From Desulfonatronum thioautotrophicum (GTDB taxonomy: Bacteria > Desulfobacterota > Desulfovibrionia > Desulfovibrionales > Desulfonatronaceae): DNA of 64,000 nt. Both the position numbers and the translations under genes were made by a program. Below the pieces are notes generated by a model, which worked only from the letters and a program-made list of their open reading frames with translations, was not told where the DNA came from and ran no database searches. This document shows positions 55,067 through 63,519 of the stretch, one piece after another; within the stretch, counting starts at the first letter, position 1; every line of letters starts with the position of its first letter. The stretch spans positions 992,001-1,056,000 of the forward strand of contig NZ_JYNO01000001.1 of the NCBI RefSeq assembly GCF_000934745.1. The letters are read 5' to 3'.

Positions 55067-55630
55067 TTACTGCGCTAATTCCATCAAGAGTTCCCTGGCT
55101 GGGTCGTAGGTGGGGTCGCTTTCCAGGGAGCGTTCCAGTTGTTCTCGAGCCTTGTTCACCTGGCCAAGTTTGGCCAGAATTCCGGCCATGGTGAAGCGGA
55201 TTTCAGCCTTGTCCGGGTTCAGTTCCAGGAATGCTTCCAAGGGAGCGAGAATGCTTTCAAGACGGTTCAGGGCGTGGCCCGCCTGCACGAGACCATAGAG
55301 GGCCACAAGGTTTTCCGGATTATAGTCCAGAGCCTGAGAGAAATGGGTGAAGGCCGCGTCCACGGCTCCGGTTTCCATTTCCACCAGGGCCATGCCGGCC
55401 AAGGATTTGTCATTGGCTTCGATTTGCGAGGCGCGACGGTACAGGCTCAGTGCGTTTTCCAGGTGGCCGCGTTGCACCGCTACCGTGGCCAGCCCGAGAT
55501 AAGGGTCCGGGTGGGTTCCATTGGAATTGGCGGCTTTCTCATAATACTGTTCGGCTTTGTCCAATTCACCCATAAACAGGTAACATTCGCCGAGTTCCTT
55601 GTTGATTTCATAATCAAGATGACTGGTCAT
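55067..55630 (-). CDS. Tetratricopeptide repeat protein
   Basis: 187 aa scaffold protein with about five TPR motifs: GECYLFMGELDKAEQYYEKA, GLATVAVQRGHLENALSLYR, GMALVEMETGAVDAAFTHFS, LYGLVQAGHALNRL and TMAGILAKLGQVNKAREQLE. No signal peptide or membrane segment. The start at 55630 (MTSHLDYEI) has GAGGAG 8 nt upstream; the open frame continues to 55759 without an RBS. The partner protein is unknown. It is divergent from the flagellar operon. Confidence 0.85.
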   Translation of the reverse strand: MTSHLDYEINKELGECYLFMGELDKAEQYYEKAANSNGTHPDPYLGLATVAVQRGHLENALSLYRRASQIEANDKSLAGMALVEMETGAVDAAFTHFSQALDYNPENLVALYGLVQAGHALNRLESILAPLEAFLELNPDKAEIRFTMAGILAKLGQVNKAREQLERSLESDPTYDPARELLMELAQ

Positions 55631-55907
55631 GATGGTTTCTCCTCTGAGTTGAATGATCCGCCGCAGCGCTTGCCCTGATAATTTGCTGATCGTGTTCCGT
55701 GGCTTTGCTCTTTGTGTCATGGCTACTGCATCCTTCATGCCAGAGTGGCCTGCAATCATTGCCGGGCCTTGTTGTCCTCATCGCTTCGGTTTGGAACAAG
55801 AGTTGCTTAGTCCTGTCAAAACATCCTGTTTCCATTGAGTTCGCGCTTGGTGTCCGTCCCTGGTGCGATGGTTATGAACAGGCGGGAATGACAGGAGGAA
55901 TGCAGTC

Positions 55908-56318
55908 ATGAAAGGTTTGTTCGGAGCGCATATTCACCTTCAAGGCAAGGTTCTGGACATGCGTCTGGAACGTCAAAATGTCGTCGCGGGAAATCTGGCG
56001 AACATCAAGACCCCCGGCTACAAAGCCCGGCGTTTGGAGTTCGAAGAGGACCTGCAACGAGCTTTGGGTTTGGACGCCCGGGGCAAAATGACCCGAACCG
56101 CCACAGGGCACCTGCCGGCGGAATTCGACGTCAACACTTTTTCCGCGGACTTTATCAAGGACCTGAAGCCCAGGGTGGTTCAGGGTGAGGACGCGGTGGA
56201 TCTGGACAAGGAGATGACCACCATGGCCAAAAATACTCTGCTGTATAATACATTGATAACAACGTTGCAGAAGAATTTCGAAGGGTTGAAAACCGTGATC
56301 ACTGAAGGAGGCCGCTGA
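55908..56318 (+). CDS. flgB: Flagellar basal-body rod protein FlgB
   Basis: Proximal rod subunit. 136 aa: N-terminal RQNVVAGNLANIKTPGYKARR is the rod/hook family signature, and the C-terminus DLDKEMTTMAKNTLLYNTLI is the matching coiled-coil strand. No signal peptide, as expected for a type III export substrate. AGGAGG lies before the ATG. First gene of the plus-strand flagellar operon; flgC overlaps its stop by one base (TGATG). Confidence 0.95.
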   Translation: MKGLFGAHIHLQGKVLDMRLERQNVVAGNLANIKTPGYKARRLEFEEDLQRALGLDARGKMTRTATGHLPAEFDVNTFSADFIKDLKPRVVQGEDAVDLDKEMTTMAKNTLLYNTLITTLQKNFEGLKTVITEGGR

Positions 56319-56755
56319 TGGATTTTATGACCGCCTTGGATATCGGAGCGTCCGGCTTGAGTGCTGAACGGACGCACCTGAATATCATTTCCATGAACCT
56401 GGCCAATGTGAACACCACCCGAACCCCGGAAGGCGGACCATACCGCCGCAAAAGCGTCGTCTTTCAGGCCACGCCGTTGGATTCCCCATTCACAAAAGCC
56501 ATGCGCTCGGAACTGGAACGGGAAGTCCAGGGGGTCAAGGTTTCAGGCGTTGTCACGGACCAGCGTCCGTTGCGGCGGGCCTACGATCCCGGCCATCCGG
56601 ACGCGGACGGGCAAGGTTACGTCAGTCTGCCGGACATCAACGTTGTTGAGGAAATGGCCAACATGATGACGGCCCTGCGTACCTATGAAGCCAACGCGGC
56701 CACAATCTCCTCGGCCAAAGCGATGTTCAACAAGGCCCTGGAACTGGGTCGATAA
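56318..56755 (+). CDS. flgC: Flagellar basal-body rod protein FlgC
   Basis: Second proximal rod subunit. 145 aa: ALDIGASGLSAERTHLNIIS and NLANVNTTRTPEGGPYRRK at the N-terminus; the C-terminus has YVSLPDINVVEEMANMMTAL and RTYEANAATISSAKAMFNKA. Translationally coupled to flgB through a one-base overlap. fliE starts 186 nt downstream. Confidence 0.95.
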   Translation: MDFMTALDIGASGLSAERTHLNIISMNLANVNTTRTPEGGPYRRKSVVFQATPLDSPFTKAMRSELEREVQGVKVSGVVTDQRPLRRAYDPGHPDADGQGYVSLPDINVVEEMANMMTALRTYEANAATISSAKAMFNKALELGR

Positions 56756-56941
56756 TTGTCCGGTGAATTATTTCCTCGTGCTGCGTTGCGGCAAGGAGTG
56801 CAATCGCTCATGTGCGGGGAGCCATGATTTCTACGGAGTTTCTTTTGTTACCAATGCGCTTTTTTGGATAGACTGTTCACTTCAGGATTTTTCAACACGC
56901 AAATGACCGTTTCGCCCTGGCGCGAAGATTCGGAGCTCACC

Positions 56942-57247
56942 ATGACGATATCGCCCATTGCCCTGAAAGCCTACAACCAGGCGGCACAGGCGGCCCGGCC
57001 GGAAACCATCAAGCCACATGAAGAGGTTCGGTCGTTCACCGACACCCTGAAAGGCTCGCTGGCCGAAGTAAACAGCCTGCGCCAGGAATCCATCGGGATG
57101 ATTCAATCCTTTGCCTCCGGTGAGAATCAGAACGTGCATGAACTGATGATATCCATGCAGAAGGCCAGCTTGTCCATGAGCATGACTTCCGCTGTACGCA
57201 ACAAGATCATGGAAGCCTATAAGGAAGTTTTGCGCATGCCGTTCTAG
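56942..57247 (+). CDS. fliE: Flagellar hook-basal body protein FliE
   Basis: Adaptor joining the MS ring to the rod. 101 aa: MTISPIALKAYNQAAQAARP, then SFTDTLKGSLAEVNSLRQES and the conserved C-terminus NVHELMISMQKASLSMSMTS...RNKIMEAYKEVLRMPF. GGAG lies 6 nt before the ATG at 56942; the frame is open upstream but carries no RBS there. Confidence 0.94.
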   Translation: MTISPIALKAYNQAAQAARPETIKPHEEVRSFTDTLKGSLAEVNSLRQESIGMIQSFASGENQNVHELMISMQKASLSMSMTSAVRNKIMEAYKEVLRMPF

Positions 57248-57355
57248 ATGAATGGTCTTTTGGGTTTGAAAGGATTTACTTTTCCAAGCCTCGACGCCAG
57301 GGCCGTGATTTCCATTTTCTGAACCCGTCACCTTTTTCAACTACCGGAGTCTGCC

Positions 57356-58957
57356 ATGCCTCCTTTTCTGGAAAATATGAAAGCCAAGGTTCTCCAAATC
57401 TGGAGCGATTCCAGCGTCCCTCAGCGGATCATGGTCGGCGGGTTGGCGGCGGCTATGGTTTTGATTTTTTTTCTGCTCGTGTACTGGATCGGTCGTCCGG
57501 ACTTTGCCGTGCTCTATGATCGGCTGACACCGGAAGATGCCAGTCGGGTGACTGCCATGCTGCAAAACAACAACGAGCCTTATCGCCTGGAGGACAACGG
57601 GCAGACCATTCTGGTCCCGGCAGACCGGGTTCACGAACTCCGGCTGCGCATTGCCGGCGAAGGAGCGTTGCGCGGCCCAGGGCTCGGATTTGAGTTGTTC
57701 GACGATGTAAAACTGGGCCAGACCGACTTTATCCAACGCATCAATTACCAGCGGGCGCTGCAAGGAGAACTGTCACGGACGATATCCGAATTTCCAGAGG
57801 TGGACAGCGCCCGGATTCACCTCGTCATTCCCCATCGCAGCCTGTTCATCGAGGAGCAAAGTCCGCCCTCGGCAGCGGTGATCTTGACCATGCGACAAGG
57901 GGCCTCATTGGATAACCGCCAAGTGCAAAGTGTTGTCAACCTGGTTACCTCCGCTGTGGAGGGACTGACCCCTGAGCACATCACGGTGTCCGACACCAGC
58001 GGCCGGATTCTGTATCAACCAAGGGTTTCGGATACCTTCGAGGGAATGACCAGCACGCAACTGGAGTACAAGCTGCAACTGGAACAGAGCCTGGAGCGGC
58101 GCATCAACCAAATGTTGGCCCCGTTATACGGACATGGCCATGTTATCGCGAAGGTGAATACGGAGCTGGATTTCAGCAGAAGAACCATCCACAAGGAACT
58201 CTTTGACCCGGACAGCTCCGTGGTTCGCAGCGAACAGAGAAGCGACGAGACCAGCGTAGGCCAGTCGAACCTAGAAGCCGGGGTGCCCGAGCCGCAATTC
58301 CAAGGCGACGGGTTTGCCGGGCAAGGCACTTTCCAGGAGAGCACCCGCAGCTCCTCCACAACGAATTTTGAGATTAACCGGGAGGAGCAGCAGATTGTCA
58401 TGCCGCTGGGTGAGTTGCAGCGATTGAGTGTGGCGGTTATCGTCGATGGAACATACGAACCCGCTGCCGAGGGCCAGGGGCACCTTTTTGTGCCTCGGAG
58501 CGCCGAGGAGTTGCAACGTATCGAACAACTGGTCAGGAATGCCATAGGTTTTGACGGAGCACGTGGCGACAGCGTGGAGGTGTCCAGCATCTCCTTCGGC
58601 GGGCCGGAAGTGATTCCCCCGCCCGGACTTGCAGATCTGATTCTGGACTATGGCCGGCAATTTGGAAAGCCGATTCTCAATTTCTTGCTGGTCCTGCTCT
58701 TCCTGCTTTTGGTCGTCCGCCCTGTGGTGTTGGCCATGATTCGGCCGCGAGTGGCCGAGCAGGAAGATATGGCCATGGACGAGCTGGAAGGGGAAACGGC
58801 TATGGCCCTGGAAAGCGCGGAAGATCAGGAGTCCGAAGCCATGTTGGCCCAGCGCCGTTTGGAAGAGTTGAAGCAGACCACCGCGGACCTGCTTCAGAAA
58901 AACATGGAGCAAAGCATCCATGTCTTGAAAATCTGGCTGAAAGAGGAGAACGCCTGA
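57356..58957 (+). CDS. fliF: Flagellar MS-ring protein FliF
   Basis: Inner-membrane base of the flagellum. 533 aa with two membrane segments: MVGGLAAAMVLIFFLLVYWI (about 24-43) and LNFLLVLLFLLLVVRPVVL (about 440-460). The RBM1-3 periplasmic ring domains lie between them (RIHLVIPHRSLFIEEQ, SAAVILTMRQGASLDNRQVQ). The C-terminal cytoplasmic tail binds FliG. GGAG precedes the ATG. Followed after one base by fliG. Confidence 0.95.
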   Translation: MPPFLENMKAKVLQIWSDSSVPQRIMVGGLAAAMVLIFFLLVYWIGRPDFAVLYDRLTPEDASRVTAMLQNNNEPYRLEDNGQTILVPADRVHELRLRIAGEGALRGPGLGFELFDDVKLGQTDFIQRINYQRALQGELSRTISEFPEVDSARIHLVIPHRSLFIEEQSPPSAAVILTMRQGASLDNRQVQSVVNLVTSAVEGLTPEHITVSDTSGRILYQPRVSDTFEGMTSTQLEYKLQLEQSLERRINQMLAPLYGHGHVIAKVNTELDFSRRTIHKELFDPDSSVVRSEQRSDETSVGQSNLEAGVPEPQFQGDGFAGQGTFQESTRSSSTTNFEINREEQQIVMPLGELQRLSVAVIVDGTYEPAAEGQGHLFVPRSAEELQRIEQLVRNAIGFDGARGDSVEVSSISFGGPEVIPPPGLADLILDYGRQFGKPILNFLLVLLFLLLVVRPVVLAMIRPRVAEQEDMAMDELEGETAMALESAEDQESEAMLAQRRLEELKQTTADLLQKNMEQSIHVLKIWLKEENA

Positions 58958-58958
58958 G

Positions 58959-59960
58959 GTGGCAGATAAACTGTCCGGCACGCAGAAAACGGCCATTCTT
59001 TTGCTGGCCATGGGTGACAAATACGCCGTGGATGTGTTCAAGCATCTGGATCGTCGCGAGATCACCCGGGTGAGCAAGGCCATGGTGGAGATGGACTCCG
59101 TCCCCAAAGAGATGGTTGAGGAGGTGCTGAAAGAGTTCAACCAGATTTTGACCTTGGGCGAGAACATGCTGGTAAGCAGTCCGGACAGGGTGCGCAAAAT
59201 GCTTCAGGGGCTGGACAGCGACACGGCCAAGTACGTGCTGGACTCCCTGGAACTGGATTCGGGGCCGGCTCCCTTCAAGTCTCTGGAGAACGTCAGCCCG
59301 AAAATGTTGGCCCAAATCCTGCGCAATGAGCACCCCCAGACGCTGGCATTGATTTTGGGCCATTTGGATTCGGAACAGGCCGCCGGACTGCTTCAGAACA
59401 TGCCTGCCGGAGTTCGGGCTGAAGTGTTGATTCGCTTGGCCCGCCTGGAGGCCGTGCCGGAGGATATGCTTCACGACGTGGGTAAGATTCTGGAGCGGCA
59501 GCTGATCGCCATGGGCGGACGGGAAGGCCGCAAGGTTGGCGGTATTCCGTCGGTGGCCGAAATACTCAATGCCGTGGAGCGGGCCACGGAAGAAGAGGTG
59601 CTGGCGGACATTGAAGAAGAATCCACCCAGTTGGCTGAGGAGATCCGGCAGCTGATGTTCGTGTTCGAGGACATCAAGTTACTGGACGACCGCAGTATTC
59701 GAGAGCTGCTCAAGGAGGTCAGCAACGACGAACTGACGCTGGCCCTCAAGGGCGCCAGCGAGGAGTTGCGGACCAAGTTCTTCTCCAACCTGTCCGAACG
59801 CGCGGCCACCATGATCAAGGAAGACCTGGAAATCATGGGGCCGGTAAAACTTTCCGAGGTGGAAACAGCCCAGATGAACGTGGTCAAGATCGTCCGTCGG
59901 CTGGAGGCGGAAGGACGGATTATCATCACGGGCAAGGGGGGCGGTGATGTCCTTCTCTAG
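58959..59960 (+). CDS. fliG: Flagellar motor switch protein FliG
   Basis: C-ring protein that transmits torque. 333 aa: N-terminal KLSGTQKTAILLLAMGDKYA, middle domain with the EHPQTLALILGHLD motif (EHPQ), and the C-terminal torque helix region with LRTKFFSNLSERAATMIKED. The start is a GTG immediately after the fliF stop, with GAGGAG upstream. fliH begins 14 nt before its end. Confidence 0.95.
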   Translation: MADKLSGTQKTAILLLAMGDKYAVDVFKHLDRREITRVSKAMVEMDSVPKEMVEEVLKEFNQILTLGENMLVSSPDRVRKMLQGLDSDTAKYVLDSLELDSGPAPFKSLENVSPKMLAQILRNEHPQTLALILGHLDSEQAAGLLQNMPAGVRAEVLIRLARLEAVPEDMLHDVGKILERQLIAMGGREGRKVGGIPSVAEILNAVERATEEEVLADIEEESTQLAEEIRQLMFVFEDIKLLDDRSIRELLKEVSNDELTLALKGASEELRTKFFSNLSERAATMIKEDLEIMGPVKLSEVETAQMNVVKIVRRLEAEGRIIITGKGGGDVLL

Positions 59961-60666
59961 CGTGGAAAATGCCCGGTCCGAGGGGAAAATCGTCATTGGG
60001 CCCCGGGCCGTGGGCCTCTCTGAATTGACCCTTGGGGGACGGCAGGCTGTTTGGGGCCAGGAAGTGGAAGAAGAGTATTTAGCCCGGGTTCGGGCTCGGG
60101 CCCAGGATGCCGCAAAGGAAATTTTGGCCCAGGCCATGGTTGAGGCGGACCGGATCAAGGAACAGGCCCGCGAGGAGGGGCTGCAAGCGGGTCAGGTTCA
60201 GGCCCAAGCTCGGCTGGATGAACTCCTGGGGCAGACTGCCGACCAATGTGCCACGGTGATCCAGTCCCTCCAGCAACAAGGGCAATCGGTATGGCAAACC
60301 CACCGAGCTGACCTGGTCCTTCTTGTGCAGATTCTGGTGGAGAAGGCCATAGCCGTGGAGCTGGACGTCCATCGTAGGGATAGCCTGGCCGGTCTTCTGG
60401 ATCAGGCCGTGGACATGATCGAAGCCAAGCGGCGGATGGTCGTCACCGTGCATCCGCGCGACCGGGAGCTTCTTGAAGATCTTTTGCAGCGGGTCCGGGG
60501 AGGCGATACCAGCCAGGAAGTCTGGAAAATCAAGGAAGATCCACAAATTCAGCTTGGCGGGTTGATTCTTGAGTGCGACCACGGAATGGTGGACAATACC
60601 ATCGCCTCCCGCCAGGCTGGTCTGCGGGAAATTGTGGACCAGTTGACCCTGGAGGAACAGGATTAA
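59947..60666 (+). CDS. fliH: Flagellar assembly protein FliH
   Basis: Regulator of the FliI ATPase in flagellar type III export. 239 aa. The N-terminal half is helical with Ala/Gln/Glu-rich sequence (ARVRARAQDAAKEILAQAMV). The C-terminal half has VLLVQILVEKAIAVELDVHR-type sequence and VTVHPRDRELLEDLL, matching the FliH/HrpE domain. An ATG at 59947, overlapping the fliG end, was chosen over the GTG one codon earlier; AAGGGGGG precedes it. The fliI start overlaps its stop (TAATG). Confidence 0.9.
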   Translation: MSFSSVENARSEGKIVIGPRAVGLSELTLGGRQAVWGQEVEEEYLARVRARAQDAAKEILAQAMVEADRIKEQAREEGLQAGQVQAQARLDELLGQTADQCATVIQSLQQQGQSVWQTHRADLVLLVQILVEKAIAVELDVHRRDSLAGLLDQAVDMIEAKRRMVVTVHPRDRELLEDLLQRVRGGDTSQEVWKIKEDPQIQLGGLILECDHGMVDNTIASRQAGLREIVDQLTLEEQD

Positions 60667-61991
60667 TGGGGCTTTGTCCGCGAAACTGCATCAAAGTGCT
60701 CCAGGAGACGGAACCGGCGAGGACGTTCGGCAAGGTTTCCAAGGTGGTCGGCCTATTGGTGGAAGGCCGGGGCATGAAGGCCTCGCTAGGCTCCTATTGT
60801 CGTCTGCTCTCTGATGAGGACCCTGAAGGGATACCCGCCGAAGTCGTGGGCTTTCGCAACGGGTCGGTCCTGTTCATGCCCTATGGGGAAATGCGGGGCA
60901 TCCGTCCCGGCAGTCTGATTCAGAATTCCAATGCCCCGCCGTTATTCCCGGTGGGCGGAGGGATGCTGGGTCGGGTTCTGGATGCCTTTGGCCGACCCAT
61001 GGACTCCGGTCCTCCTTTGACACCATCTCGATATTATCCGTTGCATGCCGAACCGCTCAACCCTTTGAAGCGACCTCGGATTCATGCGCCGCTGGATACC
61101 GGTGTCCGGGCCGTCAACGGTCTGCTGACACTGGGCAAGGGCCAGCGGGTAGGCATTATGGCCGGCTCCGGGGTCGGCAAGAGCACCTTGATGGGCATGG
61201 TCGCAAGGTATACCGAGGCCGATGTGAACGTCATCGCCCTGGTCGGCGAGCGAGGCCGGGAAGTGCTGGATTTCATGGAAAAAGACCTTGGGCCTGAGGG
61301 TTTGGCTCGCTCCGTGCTGATTGTTGCCACCTCTGAACAGGGGCCGCTTGTCCGGATGCGGGCCGCCTTCGCGGCCACAGCAGTGGCGGAGTATTTCCGG
61401 GACAGGGGCAAGGACGTGATCCTGATGATGGATTCTGTGACCCGTTTTGCCATGGCCGCCCGGGAAGTCGGGCTGGCTGCCGGGGAGCCTCCGGCCACTC
61501 GCGGGTATACACCCACGGTGTTCGCCATGCTGCCCAGACTGCTGGAACGGGCCGGAACCAGCGAACAGGGCAGCATCACGGGAATCTATACGGTCCTGGT
61601 GGAGGGGGACGATTTTTCCGAGCCCGTGGCCGACACGGTTCGTTCCATCCTGGACGGACACATCGTCCTGACGCGGGAATTGGCCGACCAGGGGCATTAC
61701 CCAGCCATTGACGTGCTCAAGAGCGTCAGCCGGCTGCGGGCGGATGTCACCCCCCCGGAGTTTCTGCAGGCCGGTCGGGAAGTGATTCGTTCCCTGGCCA
61801 CGTTCAAGAAGGTGGAGGACATGGTAAATATCGGCGCCTATACCAAGGGCAGTAGTCAGGAAATTGACGTGGCACTCCAGCGTATCGGCCCGATCCTCTC
61901 GTTTCTCCGCCAGCATGTGGATGAACAGACCTCTCTGGAGTCAAGTTTTTCGGCCCTGTTCGACCTGCTGGGCAAGGGCGCGGAAGCGTGA
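60666..61991 (+). CDS. fliI: Flagellum-specific ATP synthase FliI
   Basis: ATPase of the flagellar export apparatus. 441 aa: Walker A AGSGVGKSTLMGM, ALVGERGREVLDFME, Walker B VILMMDSVTRFAMAAREVGL and the EPPATRGYTPTVFAMLPRLL segment are diagnostic of FliI rather than F1-beta. Its start overlaps the fliH stop. The stop overlaps the cobB start (GTGA). A fliJ gene, which often follows fliI, is not present here. Confidence 0.96.
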   Translation: MGLCPRNCIKVLQETEPARTFGKVSKVVGLLVEGRGMKASLGSYCRLLSDEDPEGIPAEVVGFRNGSVLFMPYGEMRGIRPGSLIQNSNAPPLFPVGGGMLGRVLDAFGRPMDSGPPLTPSRYYPLHAEPLNPLKRPRIHAPLDTGVRAVNGLLTLGKGQRVGIMAGSGVGKSTLMGMVARYTEADVNVIALVGERGREVLDFMEKDLGPEGLARSVLIVATSEQGPLVRMRAAFAATAVAEYFRDRGKDVILMMDSVTRFAMAAREVGLAAGEPPATRGYTPTVFAMLPRLLERAGTSEQGSITGIYTVLVEGDDFSEPVADTVRSILDGHIVLTRELADQGHYPAIDVLKSVSRLRADVTPPEFLQAGREVIRSLATFKKVEDMVNIGAYTKGSSQEIDVALQRIGPILSFLRQHVDEQTSLESSFSALFDLLGKGAEA

Positions 61992-63517
61992 CGTCCAGCC
62001 GAAATACCTCGGGTTTTTCTGAGGGCATTTCTAATGGCCTTTCTGGTGGGCTGGTGATAGCCGGAACACGGAGCGGATGCGGGAAAACCTTGACAACGTT
62101 GGGACTGGCTGCCGCTCTGCAGAGACGGGGCCTGGAGGTTCAGGGCTTCAAGGTTGGTCCGGACTTTATTGATCCGACCCACTTGGCCGCTGTCAGTGGA
62201 CGTCCGGTTCACAATCTGGATGGATGGATTCTGCGGCAGGACGTGGTTCTGGAGCTGTTTCACCGCCATGCTTTTGATGCGGATGTTTGCCTGGTGGAGG
62301 GGGTGATGGGCCTCTTCGATGGAGCCTCCGGCACGACCGAGGAGGGATCTACCGCCCAGATGGCCAAATGGTTGGGGCTTCCGGTAGTTCTGGTGGTGGA
62401 CGCCCGCTCACAGGGACGTTCGGCTGCGGCCCTGGTACGGGGATTCGCGGAGTTTGATCCGGACCTGCCTTTGGCCGGGGTTGTCTTTACCCAGGTGGGC
62501 GGGACAAGCCACATTGAACTGCTTGGCGAAGCCATGGCCGCGTCCTTGCCGCACGTGATCTGTCTGGGCTTTTTGCCTCGCCGGCCGGATCTTTCCCTGC
62601 CTTCCAGGCACCTGGGGCTGCACATGGCCGAGGAACTGGGCCACGGCAGTACTATTGGATGTGCCTTGGCCACCTGGGTCGAGCAGGGCTTGGATATGGA
62701 GCGTTTGCTGTCGGTATCCCGGCAGGCCGGAATAGGGAGACACTTGTCGGGTGGCCCAACGGAGGGTCCGACGTTTTTTTCAGGGGGCTGCCCCAAACCG
62801 GGCAGCTTCAGGATATCAGAAAAACCGGGTAATGCAGACGCGGTTGGGGGGGCAGAGGCAACGGTTCGACTGGGCGTGGCCCGGGACCGGGCTTTTTGTT
62901 TTTTTTATCCCGAAAATCTGCGACTGCTGGAACAGGCTGGAGCGCAAATCGTCTTTTTCTCACCCTTAACGGATACCGAGCTGCCGGAAGGAGTCCGAGG
63001 GCTGTTCCTGGGGGGAGGGTATCCGGAGCTGTATGCAGAGGGATTGGCCGCCAATACGGCCATGCGGGAAGCGATTCGCCGGGCCGCGGACGCTGGGATG
63101 CCCATTTACGCGGAATGCGGAGGGATGATGTATCTCCAGTCTGAACTTGAGGATGGCGAGGGCAAATCGCACCCCATGGTCGGCCTTTTTGCTGGTCAGG
63201 CAAGGATGCGCGACCGTTTTCAGGCCCTGGGGTATCGCAGGGTCGAGCTGCTGGACAGCTGCCTGCTTGGTCCCGTGGGGACGCAACTGCGCGGTCACGA
63301 GTTTCATTACTCCCGCGTCGATGAGCATCCAGAATTTACCCCTGCTCCGGCCTTTCGGATCGAGGATCGTCGCGGACGACAACATTGCGGTGGGTATCAT
63401 TGGAACAGCGTCGTGGCATCGTATGTCCATGTGCATTTCGGATCCCACTCTCCTGCGGCGAGAGCGTTCGTAAGGGCCTGCAACGGCTGGGCAGCAACAA
63501 CCAACCAAAGGATCTGA
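61988..63517 (+). CDS. cobB: Cobyrinic acid a,c-diamide synthase
   Basis: Amidates the a and c side chains of the corrin ring (CobB/CbiA) using glutamine and ATP. 509 aa. P-loop TRSGCGKTLTTLGLAAAL near residue 25 and DFIDPTHLAAVSGRPVHNLD form the ATP-binding domain. The C-terminal glutamine amidotransferase domain has the nucleophile in MPIYAECGGMMYLQSELEDG and the catalytic His in GHEFHYSRVDEHPE. The start is the GTG overlapping the fliI stop. The chemistry is certain at family level; whether hydrogenobyrinate or cobyrinate is used is not decided by sequence. Confidence 0.95.
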   Translation: MTSSRNTSGFSEGISNGLSGGLVIAGTRSGCGKTLTTLGLAAALQRRGLEVQGFKVGPDFIDPTHLAAVSGRPVHNLDGWILRQDVVLELFHRHAFDADVCLVEGVMGLFDGASGTTEEGSTAQMAKWLGLPVVLVVDARSQGRSAAALVRGFAEFDPDLPLAGVVFTQVGGTSHIELLGEAMAASLPHVICLGFLPRRPDLSLPSRHLGLHMAEELGHGSTIGCALATWVEQGLDMERLLSVSRQAGIGRHLSGGPTEGPTFFSGGCPKPGSFRISEKPGNADAVGGAEATVRLGVARDRAFCFFYPENLRLLEQAGAQIVFFSPLTDTELPEGVRGLFLGGGYPELYAEGLAANTAMREAIRRAADAGMPIYAECGGMMYLQSELEDGEGKSHPMVGLFAGQARMRDRFQALGYRRVELLDSCLLGPVGTQLRGHEFHYSRVDEHPEFTPAPAFRIEDRRGRQHCGGYHWNSVVASYVHVHFGSHSPAARAFVRACNGWAATTNQRI

Positions 63518-63519
63518 AC

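Noticed and set aside
55751-55768. Sigma-54-like TGGCCTGC...TTGCC before flgB.
   Set aside because: The GG to GC spacing is 12 bases instead of the required 10.
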